DNA of 64,000 nucleotides, from NCBI RefSeq assembly GCF_900188005.1, contig NZ_FZNR01000002.1, forward strand, positions 868,001-932,000. Direction: 5' to 3'. This DNA comes from Actinoplanes regularis. Lineage in GTDB: Bacteria; Actinomycetota; Actinomycetes; Mycobacteriales; Micromonosporaceae. The notes under the pieces were generated by a model that worked only from the letters and a program-made list of their open reading frames with translations, had not been told where the DNA came from and did not search any database. Positions within the stretch are counted from its first letter, which is position 1; every line of letters begins with the position of its first letter. The position numbers were made by a program, and so were the translations under genes. This document shows positions 35,624 through 43,675 of this stretch, in pieces.

Positions 35624-36816
35624 CGCAGCGCCCCCTGCATTCCCTCGACGAAGCCGTCGGTGAGTTCGACGCGGCGGTAGAGGTAGTCGTAGGTGTGCTG
35701 GCGGAAGACCCGGGCGAAGTCGGCATACCCCGCTCTCATCGGTCGCGGATGGGCATCCTCCACCGCGGACCGGACGATCTCCAGATGTGGCACCGCCGCC
35801 TTCACCTCCGGATCGTTGTACGCCTCCTGCGCCGTCGGCGCGAAGCCGTAGGTGGCCAGCAGCTTCTGGGCCGGCATGCCGGTCAGGAAGTGGATCACCG
35901 CTTCGGCCTCCTCGCGGTGTTCGCTGTCCTTGGCGACCGCGAGGCCCTGGCCGCCGAGGATGCCGATCGGGAGCCGGCCGAGGCGGATCGCCGCGGTGCC
36001 GGGCTTCTTCCGCTCGACCCGGTCGATCGCCGGGTACCAGACCGGCCAGTTCCGCATGTAGCGCAGGTCGCGCTGCTGGAACAGCGCATTGGTGTTCTCC
36101 TCGCCGGCCGCCGTCACGATCCGGTTCTCCCGCAGGGCGTCGGCGAGCGGTCTCAGTGCGCGCTGCCACTGGCCGAGGCTGGTCGAGACCACGCCCCGGT
36201 CGTCGAGGATCGTCCGGTCCTGGGCGAGGGCCTGCTCCAGTACGTTGATCACGAACGCCTCGTCGGTGACCGAGCCCTCGATCGCGAGCTGGCCGACGAA
36301 CTGCCCATTCTCCCTGATCACGGCGTCGAGCGCGGTCTCCGTGTCGGCGGCCAGCTTGTCCGTGACGCGCCGGTAGAGCATGCCGACGTCGGTGTTGAAC
36401 GGGACCGCCCAGAGCCGCGTCGGATCGTTGTCGACCTGGCTGACCCGCTGGACCGGGGCGAGCAGGGTGATGCCGTCGGGCGGGCCGATCGGCGTGATCC
36501 GGTCCCGGGCCGAGAAACGCGGGATGTGGATGACGTCGAGGTTGTAGATGTCGGCCTTGGTGCTGATGAACTTGTCGTACTGGTCCTGGGTGGCGCTGTT
36601 GACCGTGACGACCTCGATCGTCACGTCGGGGTGGAACCTGTTCCAGAGGTTGATCAGCAGATTCCGCCCGCCGGTGTTGTCGGCCCCGGTGACCAGGGTG
36701 AGCTTGACCGGCGTGCGGCGGGTCAGGAGATAGCCGGCGGCGGTGGAGAGCATCCCAGCGGTGAGCACTCCGGCGATGAACGAGCGCCGTGAATACAGGT
36801 CCGGCATGTGATCCAC
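35620..36816 (-). CDS. Extracellular solute-binding protein, family 1 (orphan)
   Basis: The 398-residue protein has a Tat-like or membrane-anchoring signal (YSRRSFIAGVLTAGMLSTAA). A type I periplasmic-binding fold follows (LTLVTGADNTGGRNLLINLW; RLWAVPFNTDVGMLYRRV; LPIGILGGQGLAVAKDSEH). No ABC permease or ATPase genes adjoin it; instead a small membrane protein is coupled downstream. It may therefore serve in sensing rather than transport. A MarR gene lies directly upstream on the same strand. Confidence 0.8.
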   Translation of the reverse strand: MDHMPDLYSRRSFIAGVLTAGMLSTAAGYLLTRRTPVKLTLVTGADNTGGRNLLINLWNRFHPDVTIEVVTVNSATQDQYDKFISTKADIYNLDVIHIPRFSARDRITPIGPPDGITLLAPVQRVSQVDNDPTRLWAVPFNTDVGMLYRRVTDKLAADTETALDAVIRENGQFVGQLAIEGSVTDEAFVINVLEQALAQDRTILDDRGVVSTSLGQWQRALRPLADALRENRIVTAAGEENTNALFQQRDLRYMRNWPVWYPAIDRVERKKPGTAAIRLGRLPIGILGGQGLAVAKDSEHREEAEAVIHFLTGMPAQKLLATYGFAPTAQEAYNDPEVKAAVPHLEIVRSAVEDAHPRPMRAGYADFARVFRQHTYDYLYRRVELTDGFVEGMQGALR

Positions 36817-36817
36817 G

Positions 36818-37243
36818 TTACTCGATGGACACAGTGCTCCGACTCGGACGACCGGTCGACTCCAGCGCCTCGAGCAGGTCTCCGAGGCTGTCGCCGAGCG
36901 GCACGTCGCCCAGGTCGGCCCGGATCCGCCCGTCGACCCGCTGATGGAGGCGGCGCCCGCGGGCGGTCAGGTACACCTTGATCCGCCGCCGGTCGAGGTC
37001 GTCGCCGCGACGGTAGACGACGTTCTCCTCGACGAGGTGGTCGATCAGCCGGGTGAGGCTGCCCGGCGGCATGAAGGCCCGCTCGGAGATCTCGGTCATG
37101 AACCGGCTCCCGTCGGCGAGCAGAGTGATCACCCGCCACGCGTCGAGCGAGCAGTCTTCCGCGTCGAGGAGAGTGGACAGCCGACGGGCGAGCAGCCGCT
37201 CGGCCCGGGTCAGCAGGTGCAGCAGATCCGTGGGTCCCCGCAT
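36818..37243 (-). CDS. MarR-family transcriptional regulator
   Basis: A 141-residue MarR-type winged-helix protein (LDAWRVITLLADGSRFMTEI; FMPPGSLTRLIDHLVEENVV; YRRGDDLDRRRIKVYLTARG, the wing). ATG 37243 is chosen by domain fit. It is divergent from the AmiC-like sensor gene by 45 bases, and its stop is one base from the binding-protein start, so it could control either. Confidence 0.86.
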   Translation of the reverse strand: MRGPTDLLHLLTRAERLLARRLSTLLDAEDCSLDAWRVITLLADGSRFMTEISERAFMPPGSLTRLIDHLVEENVVYRRGDDLDRRRIKVYLTARGRRLHQRVDGRIRADLGDVPLGDSLGDLLEALESTGRPSRSTVSIE

Positions 37244-37288
37244 CGTCGGGATGTTACCTCTTCCCCCGCGGGCCTGGCGTCCAGCACG

Positions 37289-38344
37289 ATGAGGGCCATG
37301 CCCTTCGATGTGGCCCTGGTGGTGCCGTTGCGCGGCCCGGCCGGCATCTTCGGGCCGAGTGCCGAGCTGTGCGCGCAACTGGCCGCCGAGGAGGTCAACC
37401 GCTCGGGCGGTGTCCTTGGCCGGGAGCTGCGCCTGGTCACGGTGGACGGCGGCGCTCCCCCACAGGTGGTGGCCGCCGAGGTCGCGGCCCTGGTGGATTC
37501 GGGCGCGGTGCAGGGCGTCACCGGATGGCACATCTCGTCGGTGCGGCAGGCCGTCGCGCCCCGGGTCGCCGGTCGGGTGCCGTACGTCTACACCGCGCTC
37601 TACGAGGGTGGCGAGCGCACCGAGGGCGTCTTCATGACCAGCGAGACCCCGGAGGTTCAGCTCTTCCCCGCGATGCGCCTGCTGGCCCGGGAGCGTACCG
37701 CCCGCCGCTGGTACGTGGTCGGCAACGACTACGTCTGGCCGCGCCGTACCGCCCGGGCAGCGCACCGTTACGCCGCGGCGAACGGCCTGCACCTGGTCGG
37801 CGAGAGCTACGTGCCGCTGGCCACGGCCGACTTCTCCGAGGTGCTGCGCCGGATCGAGGTCTCCGCCGCGGACGCCGTGCTGATGCTGCTGGTCGGGATG
37901 GACGCGGTGCGCTTCAACCGAGCCTTCGCCCGGTCCGGGCTGCCCGGCCGCTGCCTGCGCCTGAGCACCCTGATGGACGAGAACATGCTGCTGGCCAGCG
38001 GCGCCTCGGCGACGCACGACCTGTTCAGCACGGCCGGCTTCTTCGCCGGCATGGTCACCCCGGAGAATCTGGACTTCCACGGCCGGTACGCGGACCGCTT
38101 CGGCGTGGAGGCGCCACCGCTGGGCAGCCTGGGCGAGTCGTGTCACGAGGGTGTGCTGCTCCTCGCGGCGCTCGTGGAGCAGGCCGGTGAGCTGGACGTC
38201 CGCGCGATCGGGGCGAACGCCGATTCGGTGTCCTATGAGGGCCCGCGCGGCCTGCTCCACCTGCGCCGCCGGCACGTGAACCAGCGGATCTACCTGGCCG
38301 AGGCGCGCGGGGTGGATTTCGACGTGCTGACCCAGTTGCCTTGA
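37289..38344 (+). CDS. AmiC/UrtA-like substrate-binding protein without signal peptide
   Basis: About 351 residues with the periplasmic-binding type 6 fold: ALVVPLRGPAGIFGPSAELC, AEEVNRSGGVLGRELRLVTV, and WYVVGNDYVWPRRTARAAHR, which parallels [20 protein letters not shown] in UrtA downstream. The first residues (MRAMPFDV) enter the fold directly with no signal peptide, so it is predicted cytosolic, like AmiC, the amide sensor of Pseudomonas. It lies before urtA and is separated from it by a terminator. ATG 37298 is an alternative start. Confidence 0.8.
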   Translation: MRAMPFDVALVVPLRGPAGIFGPSAELCAQLAAEEVNRSGGVLGRELRLVTVDGGAPPQVVAAEVAALVDSGAVQGVTGWHISSVRQAVAPRVAGRVPYVYTALYEGGERTEGVFMTSETPEVQLFPAMRLLARERTARRWYVVGNDYVWPRRTARAAHRYAAANGLHLVGESYVPLATADFSEVLRRIEVSAADAVLMLLVGMDAVRFNRAFARSGLPGRCLRLSTLMDENMLLASGASATHDLFSTAGFFAGMVTPENLDFHGRYADRFGVEAPPLGSLGESCHEGVLLLAALVEQAGELDVRAIGANADSVSYEGPRGLLHLRRRHVNQRIYLAEARGVDFDVLTQLP

Positions 38345-38379
38345 CAGCACCCGCCCGCAGCGGACAAGATGCTTCCAGG

Positions 38380-38427
38380 AGGAACTAAGTTCCTTTTAGC
38401 CGACCATTTTCATGGTCGGCTTTTTTG
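38380..38427 (+). terminator. Tandem hairpins with T-tract before urtA
   Basis: A small hairpin AGGAAC-TAA-GTTCCT followed by TTTT (38380-38397) directly precedes a classic terminator: AGCCGACCA-TTTTCA-TGGTCGGCT then TTTTTTG (38398-38427). It ends the AmiC-like gene. Two hairpins in a row before an operon could also act as an attenuator. Confidence 0.85.
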
Positions 38428-38469
38428 TTTCTGTTCCGCCTGCCACAGAAACCGCCTATTAAGTTCTGG

Positions 38470-38522
38470 GAAACAGCGCGGAAATCAAAGAATTTGACAC
38501 TGTATTTGCCCTGGACCGACAT
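38470..38522 (+). promoter_or_regulatory. Candidate urtA promoter with GlnR-like half-sites
   Basis: GAAAC-N6-GAAAT (38470-38485) resembles half of an actinomycete GlnR box, and TTGACA (38494-38499) is a consensus -35 element. A matching -10 is weak (GACATC near 38518). This is plausible for a nitrogen-regulated urea transporter but is by eye only. Confidence 0.35.
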
Positions 38523-38620
38523 CGCAGCCGGTCAGAGCGGCCCACGTCCGGACACCCCGGCGCATGAACTCCATCGACATCAATGCGATTTGTGCCTCGA
38601 AATCGAGGCTAGGAGGTTTC

Positions 38621-39877
38621 ATGTTCAGGATTCGCGGCCGTCGCTCAGCGGCCGTTGTCGCGGCGGTGGCGGCCTTCGCCGCTCTCACCGCCTGTGGCGC
38701 CAAGACCAACGACAGCACCGCGGCCTCCGGGGCCGGCGCAACCATTGACACGGCCGGGTCGAGCGTCAAGGTCGGCCTGCTCAACTCCCTCTCCGGCACC
38801 ATGGCGATCAGCGAGGTGACCGTCCGGGACTCGCTCAAGCTGGCGATCGACGAGATCAACACGGCCGGTGGCGTGCTCGGCAAGCAGATCGAGCCGGTCA
38901 GCGAGGACGGCGCGTCGGACTGGCCGACCTTCGCCGAGAAGGCCCAGAAGCTGATCAGCCAGGACCGGGTCGCCGCGGTCTTCGGCTGCTGGACCTCGGC
39001 GTCACGCAAGGCGGTCAAGCCGGTCTTCGAGAAGAACAAGTCGCTGCTCTTCTATCCGGTGCAGTACGAGGGCTTGGAGCAGTCGCCGTACATCTTCTAC
39101 ACCGGCGCCACCACCAACCAGCAGATCGTGCCCGGCCTGGACTACCTGAAGGCGCAGGGCAAGACCTCGCTCTACCTGGTCGGCTCGGACTACGTCTTCC
39201 CGCGCACCGCCAACAAGATCATCAAGGCGTACGCCGAGGCGAACGGTATGAAGGTGCTCGGCGAGGACTACGCGCCCTTGGGCTCCACCGAGTTCTCCAC
39301 GATCGTCAACAAGGTGAAGGCGTCCGGAGCGTCCGCGGTCTTCAACACCCTCAACGGCGACAGCAACGTGGCCTTCTTCAAGGAGTACAAGTCGGCCGGC
39401 CTGACCGCCGACAAGATGCCGGTGGTCTCCGTCTCGATCGCCGAGGAGGAGGTCAAGAGCATCGGCACGCAGTACCTGGCCGGACAGCTCACGGCCTGGA
39501 ACTACTACCAGACCACACCGGGCGCGGCGAACGAGAAGTTCGTCAAGGCGTACAAGGCGAAGTACGGCGCGGACAAGCCGACCAGCGACCCGATGGAGGC
39601 CGCGTACACCTCGGTCTACCTGTGGAAGGCGATGGTCGAGAAGGCCGGCTCGTTCGACGTGGAGAAGGTGAAGGCGGCCTCGGCGGTCGGCGGGATCACC
39701 TACGACGCCCCGGAGGGCAAGGTCACCGTGGACGGCCCGACGCAGCACATCTTCAAGACCGCCCGAATCGGCAAGATCGGCGACGACGGCCTGATCAAGG
39801 AGGTCTGGAACTCCGGCGAGCCGATCAAGCCGGACCCGTACCTCAAGGGCTACAGCTGGGCGACCGGCCTGTCCTGA
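38621..39877 (+). CDS. urtA: Urea-type ABC transporter substrate-binding lipoprotein
   Basis: The 418-residue protein begins with a lipoprotein signal ([17 protein letters not shown]) and has the UrtA fold: [63 protein letters not shown] 38621 is fixed by AGGAGGT. It captures urea or a short amide outside the cell for the permease UrtBC powered by UrtDE. First gene of the urt operon. Confidence 0.95.
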   Translation: MFRIRGRRSAAVVAAVAAFAALTACGAKTNDSTAASGAGATIDTAGSSVKVGLLNSLSGTMAISEVTVRDSLKLAIDEINTAGGVLGKQIEPVSEDGASDWPTFAEKAQKLISQDRVAAVFGCWTSASRKAVKPVFEKNKSLLFYPVQYEGLEQSPYIFYTGATTNQQIVPGLDYLKAQGKTSLYLVGSDYVFPRTANKIIKAYAEANGMKVLGEDYAPLGSTEFSTIVNKVKASGASAVFNTLNGDSNVAFFKEYKSAGLTADKMPVVSVSIAEEEVKSIGTQYLAGQLTAWNYYQTTPGAANEKFVKAYKAKYGADKPTSDPMEAAYTSVYLWKAMVEKAGSFDVEKVKAASAVGGITYDAPEGKVTVDGPTQHIFKTARIGKIGDDGLIKEVWNSGEPIKPDPYLKGYSWATGLS

Positions 39878-39930
39878 TCGTCGAGAGGCGGGCCGTCCTC
39901 GGCGAGGGCGGCCCGCTGGAGGGGTTCACC

Positions 39931-40818
39931 GTGACGCTCGTCCTCAGTCAACTCTTCACCGGCATCAGCATCGGCGCCGTCCTCCTGCTGATCGCTCTCG
40001 GACTCTCGCTGACCTTCGGTCAGATGAACGTGATCAACATGGCGCACGGCGAGCTGATCATGGCCGGCGCCTACACCGTGTACGTCCTGCAGAAAGTCCT
40101 CTCCGGTGCCGGGCTATCCCTGGTCGTCGCCCTGCCGGTGGCCTTCGTGGTGGCCGGCCTGACGGGCGTCCTGATCGAGGTGCTGCTGGTCCGCCGGCTC
40201 TACGCGCGCCCGCTGGACACGCTGCTGGTCACCTGGGGCGTCTCGCTGATCCTGCAGCAGGCCGCCCGGGACGTCTTCGGCGCGCCGAACGTGCAGACCA
40301 GGGCACCGTCGCTGCTCACCGGCAGCATCCACGTCACCGACGACCTGGTGATCTCCAGCAGCCGGGTGTTCATCCTGGTCCTGGCGCTGGCCGCGGTCGT
40401 CGCGCTGATCGTGGGCCTGAGGACCACCCCGCTCGGCCGCCGGATCCGCGCCGTGGTGCAGAACCGCGATCTGGCCGCCGTCTCGGGGCTGGCCACCGGC
40501 CGGGTGGACCGGCTGACCTTCTTCATCGGCTCGGGCCTGGCCGGGATCGCCGGGGTCGCGCTCACCCTGATCGGCCCGATCGGCCCGACCATGGGCACCA
40601 ACATCATCGTGAACGCTTTCCTGGTCGTCGTCGTGGGCGGTATCGGTCAGCTGAAGGGCACCGTGATCGTCGCGTTCACGCTCGGCATCGTGCAGTCCAT
40701 GGTGGAGTACACCACCACGGTCAGCGTGGCCAGCGTGATCGTCTTCGTGGTGATCGTCGCGTTCCTGCAGTGGCGCCCGCAGGGCCTGTTCACCCTCCGG
40801 ACCAGGAGCCTGGCATGA
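39931..40818 (+). CDS. urtB: Urea-type ABC transporter permease UrtB
   Basis: The 295-residue, multi-helix branched-chain-amino-acid-type permease begins TLVLSQLFTGISIGAVLLLI and contains LSLTFGQMNVINMAHGELIM and VVVVGGIGQLKGTVIVAFTL. GTG 39931 is preceded by GGAGGGG. Its stop overlaps a bridging mini-ORF that runs to urtC. Confidence 0.94.
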   Translation: MTLVLSQLFTGISIGAVLLLIALGLSLTFGQMNVINMAHGELIMAGAYTVYVLQKVLSGAGLSLVVALPVAFVVAGLTGVLIEVLLVRRLYARPLDTLLVTWGVSLILQQAARDVFGAPNVQTRAPSLLTGSIHVTDDLVISSSRVFILVLALAAVVALIVGLRTTPLGRRIRAVVQNRDLAAVSGLATGRVDRLTFFIGSGLAGIAGVALTLIGPIGPTMGTNIIVNAFLVVVVGGIGQLKGTVIVAFTLGIVQSMVEYTTTVSVASVIVFVVIVAFLQWRPQGLFTLRTRSLA

Positions 40819-40877
40819 CCGACCGCACCGCAGCGAAGCGGGGGCCGCGAGGGCATGCCGTAGGAGGCACAGCATGA
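40815..40877 (+). other. 20-codon bridging ORF between urtB and urtC
   Basis: ATG at 40815 overlaps the urtB stop (ATGA). The frame runs without interruption to TGA at 40875-40877, which overlaps the urtC ATG (40874). The peptide MTDRTAAKRGPRGHAVGGTA has no recognised function. The arrangement would carry ribosomes from urtB to urtC. Confidence 0.5.
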
Positions 40878-41989
40878 CCACCCTTCAGGATCCACCGATC
40901 GCGCCCAGCGCCGCCGGCCGCTCCGCGAGACGCCGTTTCGGGCCGGGCACCGGGTCGCGCGCCGCGGCCGGCTTCGCGGTCGCGGCCGTGGTGCTGTTCG
41001 CCGTCGCGCCGGTGGTGCTCGGCGATTTCCGGCTCGGCTTGCTCGCGAAGTACCTCTGCCTGGCGATCGTCGCGGTCGGCATCGGCCTGGCCTGGGGCCG
41101 GGGCGGCATGCTCACCCTCGGCCAGGGCGTCTTCTTCGGCCTCGGCGGCTACGCGATGGCGATGCATCTCAAGCTCGCCGACGCGGGCCCCGGCCAGCTG
41201 CCCGATTTCATGCAGTTGTACGGACAATTGGACGCCCTGCCGTGGTGGTGGCGGCCATTCACCTCGCCGGCGTTCGCGCTGGCCGCGACGGTGCTGCTGC
41301 CGATGCTGGTGGCGTTGCCGCTGGGCCTGCTGATCTTCCGGCGCCGGGTGCGGGGTGCGTACTTCGCGATCCTCTCCCAGGCGCTCTGCGCCGCGTTCGC
41401 CATCTTCCTGATCGGGCAACAGGGCACGACCGGCGGCACCAACGGCCTCACCGACATCCAGGGCTTCTTCGGGTACGACCTGAACGACCCGATCAACCGC
41501 CGGATGATCTACTTCATCGTGGCCGCCGTGCTGCTCGCGGTGCTCGGCGTGGCCTGGCAACTGATGCGCAGCCGATACGGCGAGCTGCTGGTCGCGGTCC
41601 GGGACGGCGAGGAGCGGGTGCGCTTCCTCGGGTACGACCCGGCGAACGTCAAGCTGGTCGCATATGTCGTCGCGGCCGGGATGGCGGGTCTGGCCGGCGC
41701 GCTCTTCGTCCCCGCCGTCGGGATCATCTCCCCCGCGATGATCGGCGTGGTCCCGTCGATCGAGTTCGTCATCGGGGTCGCGGTCGGCGGACGGGCGAGC
41801 CTCGTCGGCCCGGCGCTCGGCGCGATCGCCGTCGCGTGGGCGAGGACGGCGCTCTCCGAGCGGCTTCCGTCGGCGTGGACGTACTTCGAAGGGCTTCTCT
41901 TCATCCTGCCGGTCGTCTTCCTCCCCGGCGGCCTGGCCTCCCTGACGGTCTTCCTGCGTCGCCGTTCCGGAAAGAAGGCCTCGGCATGA
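40874..41989 (+). CDS. urtC: Urea-type ABC transporter permease UrtC
   Basis: The 371-residue permease has about nine hydrophobic segments and UrtC features (WGRGGMLTLGQGVFFGLGGY, NGLTDIQGFFGYDLNDP, YVVAAGMAGLAGALFVP). AGGAGGC precedes the ATG. It pairs with UrtB in the membrane. Confidence 0.94.
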   Translation: MTTLQDPPIAPSAAGRSARRRFGPGTGSRAAAGFAVAAVVLFAVAPVVLGDFRLGLLAKYLCLAIVAVGIGLAWGRGGMLTLGQGVFFGLGGYAMAMHLKLADAGPGQLPDFMQLYGQLDALPWWWRPFTSPAFALAATVLLPMLVALPLGLLIFRRRVRGAYFAILSQALCAAFAIFLIGQQGTTGGTNGLTDIQGFFGYDLNDPINRRMIYFIVAAVLLAVLGVAWQLMRSRYGELLVAVRDGEERVRFLGYDPANVKLVAYVVAAGMAGLAGALFVPAVGIISPAMIGVVPSIEFVIGVAVGGRASLVGPALGAIAVAWARTALSERLPSAWTYFEGLLFILPVVFLPGGLASLTVFLRRRSGKKASA

Positions 41990-42066
41990 GCGAGCTTGCG
42001 AGCGAATCGGTCAGCTCAGTGCATAACTCATGTCGACGCCGGAGCGCAGCGGAGGTGGCGGCATGA
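41986..42066 (+). other. 26-codon bridging ORF between urtC and urtD
   Basis: ATG at 41986 overlaps the urtC stop; TGA at 42064-42066 overlaps the urtD ATG (42063). The peptide starts MSELASESVSSVHNSC. The first bases (GAGCTTGCGAGCGAATCGG) look like a dispersed spacer sequence rather than an evolved protein. Confidence 0.5.
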
Positions 42067-42806
42067 GCGGTCTCGTGGTACGGGATCTGAAAGTGGTCTT
42101 CGACGGTTTCGTCGCGGTCGGCGGCGTCGACCTCGACGTGCCGGCCGGCGACGTCCGGTTCGTCATCGGGCCCAACGGCGCCGGCAAGACCACGCTGATC
42201 GACGCGATCACCGGCTTGGCCCGGGCCTCGGGATCGGTCACCTTCGACGGCCGGGAGCTGCTCGGCCGCAAGGTGCACAAGATCGCCCGGCTGGGCGTCG
42301 GCCGGACGTTCCAGAACTCCACGGTCTTCGAGGAGCTCACCGTCCTGCAGAACCTGGACATCGCCGCCGGCTGGAACCGCGGCCCGCTCACCCTGCTGCG
42401 ACGCCGCTCGTCGGTGCCGCCCGAGGTGCAGCGGGCCCTGGAGACGATCCGGCTCACCGCGGTCCGCGACCAGCCGGCCGGCACCCTGCCGCACGGGCAG
42501 AAACAGTGGCTGGAGATCGGCATGCTGCTCGTCCAGGACGCCAAGCTCTTCCTACTCGACGAGCCGGTCGCCGGGATGAGCCAGGAGGAGCGGGACGCCA
42601 CCGGCGAACTGCTCGGCGAGCTCAGCAAGACCCACACCGTCGTGGTGATCGAGCACGACATGGACTTCCTGCGACGCTTCGCCCGGACCGTCACGGTGAT
42701 GCACGCCGGAGGAATCCTCTCCGAGGGCACCGTCGCCGAGGTCCAGGCGGACCCGAGGGTGCAGGAGGTCTATCTCGGTCACGCGGTGCAGGCTCAGGAG
42801 GCGTGA
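42063..42806 (+). CDS. urtD: Urea-type ABC transporter ATPase UrtD
   Basis: The 247-residue ABC ATPase has Walker A IGPNGAGKTTLIDAITG, the signature-region LPHGQKQWLEIGMLL and Walker B AKLFLLDEPVAGMS, then HDMDFLRRFARTVTVMH. ATG 42063 has GGAGGTGG upstream. The stop overlaps the urtE start (TGATG). Confidence 0.95.
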   Translation: MSGLVVRDLKVVFDGFVAVGGVDLDVPAGDVRFVIGPNGAGKTTLIDAITGLARASGSVTFDGRELLGRKVHKIARLGVGRTFQNSTVFEELTVLQNLDIAAGWNRGPLTLLRRRSSVPPEVQRALETIRLTAVRDQPAGTLPHGQKQWLEIGMLLVQDAKLFLLDEPVAGMSQEERDATGELLGELSKTHTVVVIEHDMDFLRRFARTVTVMHAGGILSEGTVAEVQADPRVQEVYLGHAVQAQEA

Positions 42807-43498
42807 TGCTGCGATTCGAGAACGTCCACGCCGGTTACGGACGCAGCGTCGTCCTGCACGGCGTCTCACTGACGGTGCCGACCGACGGCGTGGCGGCCGT
42901 GCTGGGCCACAACGGCGCCGGCAAGAGCACCCTGCTGCGCGCCGCGATCGGCCTGCTCAAGCCCCGCTCCGGGACGATCTCGCTGGACGGCGAGGAGATC
43001 ACCGGACGTGCGCCGCACGAGCGGGTGGCGCGCGGGATGGCGTACGTCCCGCAGGGCCAGCAGAGCTTCCCGCATCTGACCACTCTGGAGAATCTGCAGC
43101 TGGTCGCGGACGGCCGCAAGGACGGCCGGGCCGCCATGGCGGAGACGCTGGACCTGTTCCCCGCCCTGAAGGAGCTGCTCGGCCGCCGGGCCGGCCTGCT
43201 CTCCGGCGGCCAGCGCCAGCAGTTGGCGCTGGCCCGCGCCCTGATCACCCGGCCGAGGCTGCTCCTGCTCGACGAGCCGACCGAGGGCATCCAGCCGTCG
43301 GTGGTTGCCGAGATCGAACAGACCATCCTGGCCCTGGCCGCCCGCGGCGGCATGTCGGTCCTGCTGGTGGAGCAGCATGTCGGGTTCGCGCTGCGGGCCG
43401 CCCAGCGCTACTACGTCCTGGAGGCCGGCCGCGTGACCTCGACCGGTGACGGTGGCGCGGATGCCGAGTCCACCGTCCGGGAGGCGCTCACGGTCTGA
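42806..43498 (+). CDS. urtE: Urea-type ABC transporter ATPase UrtE
   Basis: The 230-residue ABC ATPase begins MLRFENVHAGYGRSVVLHGV with Walker A LGHNGAGKSTLLRAAIG, signature LLSGGQRQQLALARAL and Walker B LLLLDEPTEGIQPSV, then LLVEQHVGFALRAAQ. It overlaps urtD by one base and closes the operon. Confidence 0.95.
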   Translation: MLRFENVHAGYGRSVVLHGVSLTVPTDGVAAVLGHNGAGKSTLLRAAIGLLKPRSGTISLDGEEITGRAPHERVARGMAYVPQGQQSFPHLTTLENLQLVADGRKDGRAAMAETLDLFPALKELLGRRAGLLSGGQRQQLALARALITRPRLLLLDEPTEGIQPSVVAEIEQTILALAARGGMSVLLVEQHVGFALRAAQRYYVLEAGRVTSTGDGGADAESTVREALTV

Positions 43499-43675
43499 CC
43501 CGAACCCGTCCGGCCCGCCCCGGCCCCGGCCCTTCGCCCCTCGGAGGTCCGGGTCTGGGGCATGTGGAAGTTGGGTAACCGACTATATACTCCTCGTGAG
43601 CGACCCGCCGTCGACCGCTCTTGGTGCATCGATGACCATCACCGTCAACAGTGTCGCCACGACTGGGAGCACCGC

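Noticed and set aside
36944..38344. A 466-codon reading of the AmiC-like gene starting inside the MarR gene
   Set aside because: The extension is antisense to MarR codons and has no homology; the fold begins at the ATG near 37289-37298.
38380..38427. A guanidine or other known riboswitch in front of urtA
   Set aside because: None of the conserved loop sequences I know for guanidine riboswitches or the paired hexaloops of ANTAR targets are present; the second hairpin is a plain terminator.
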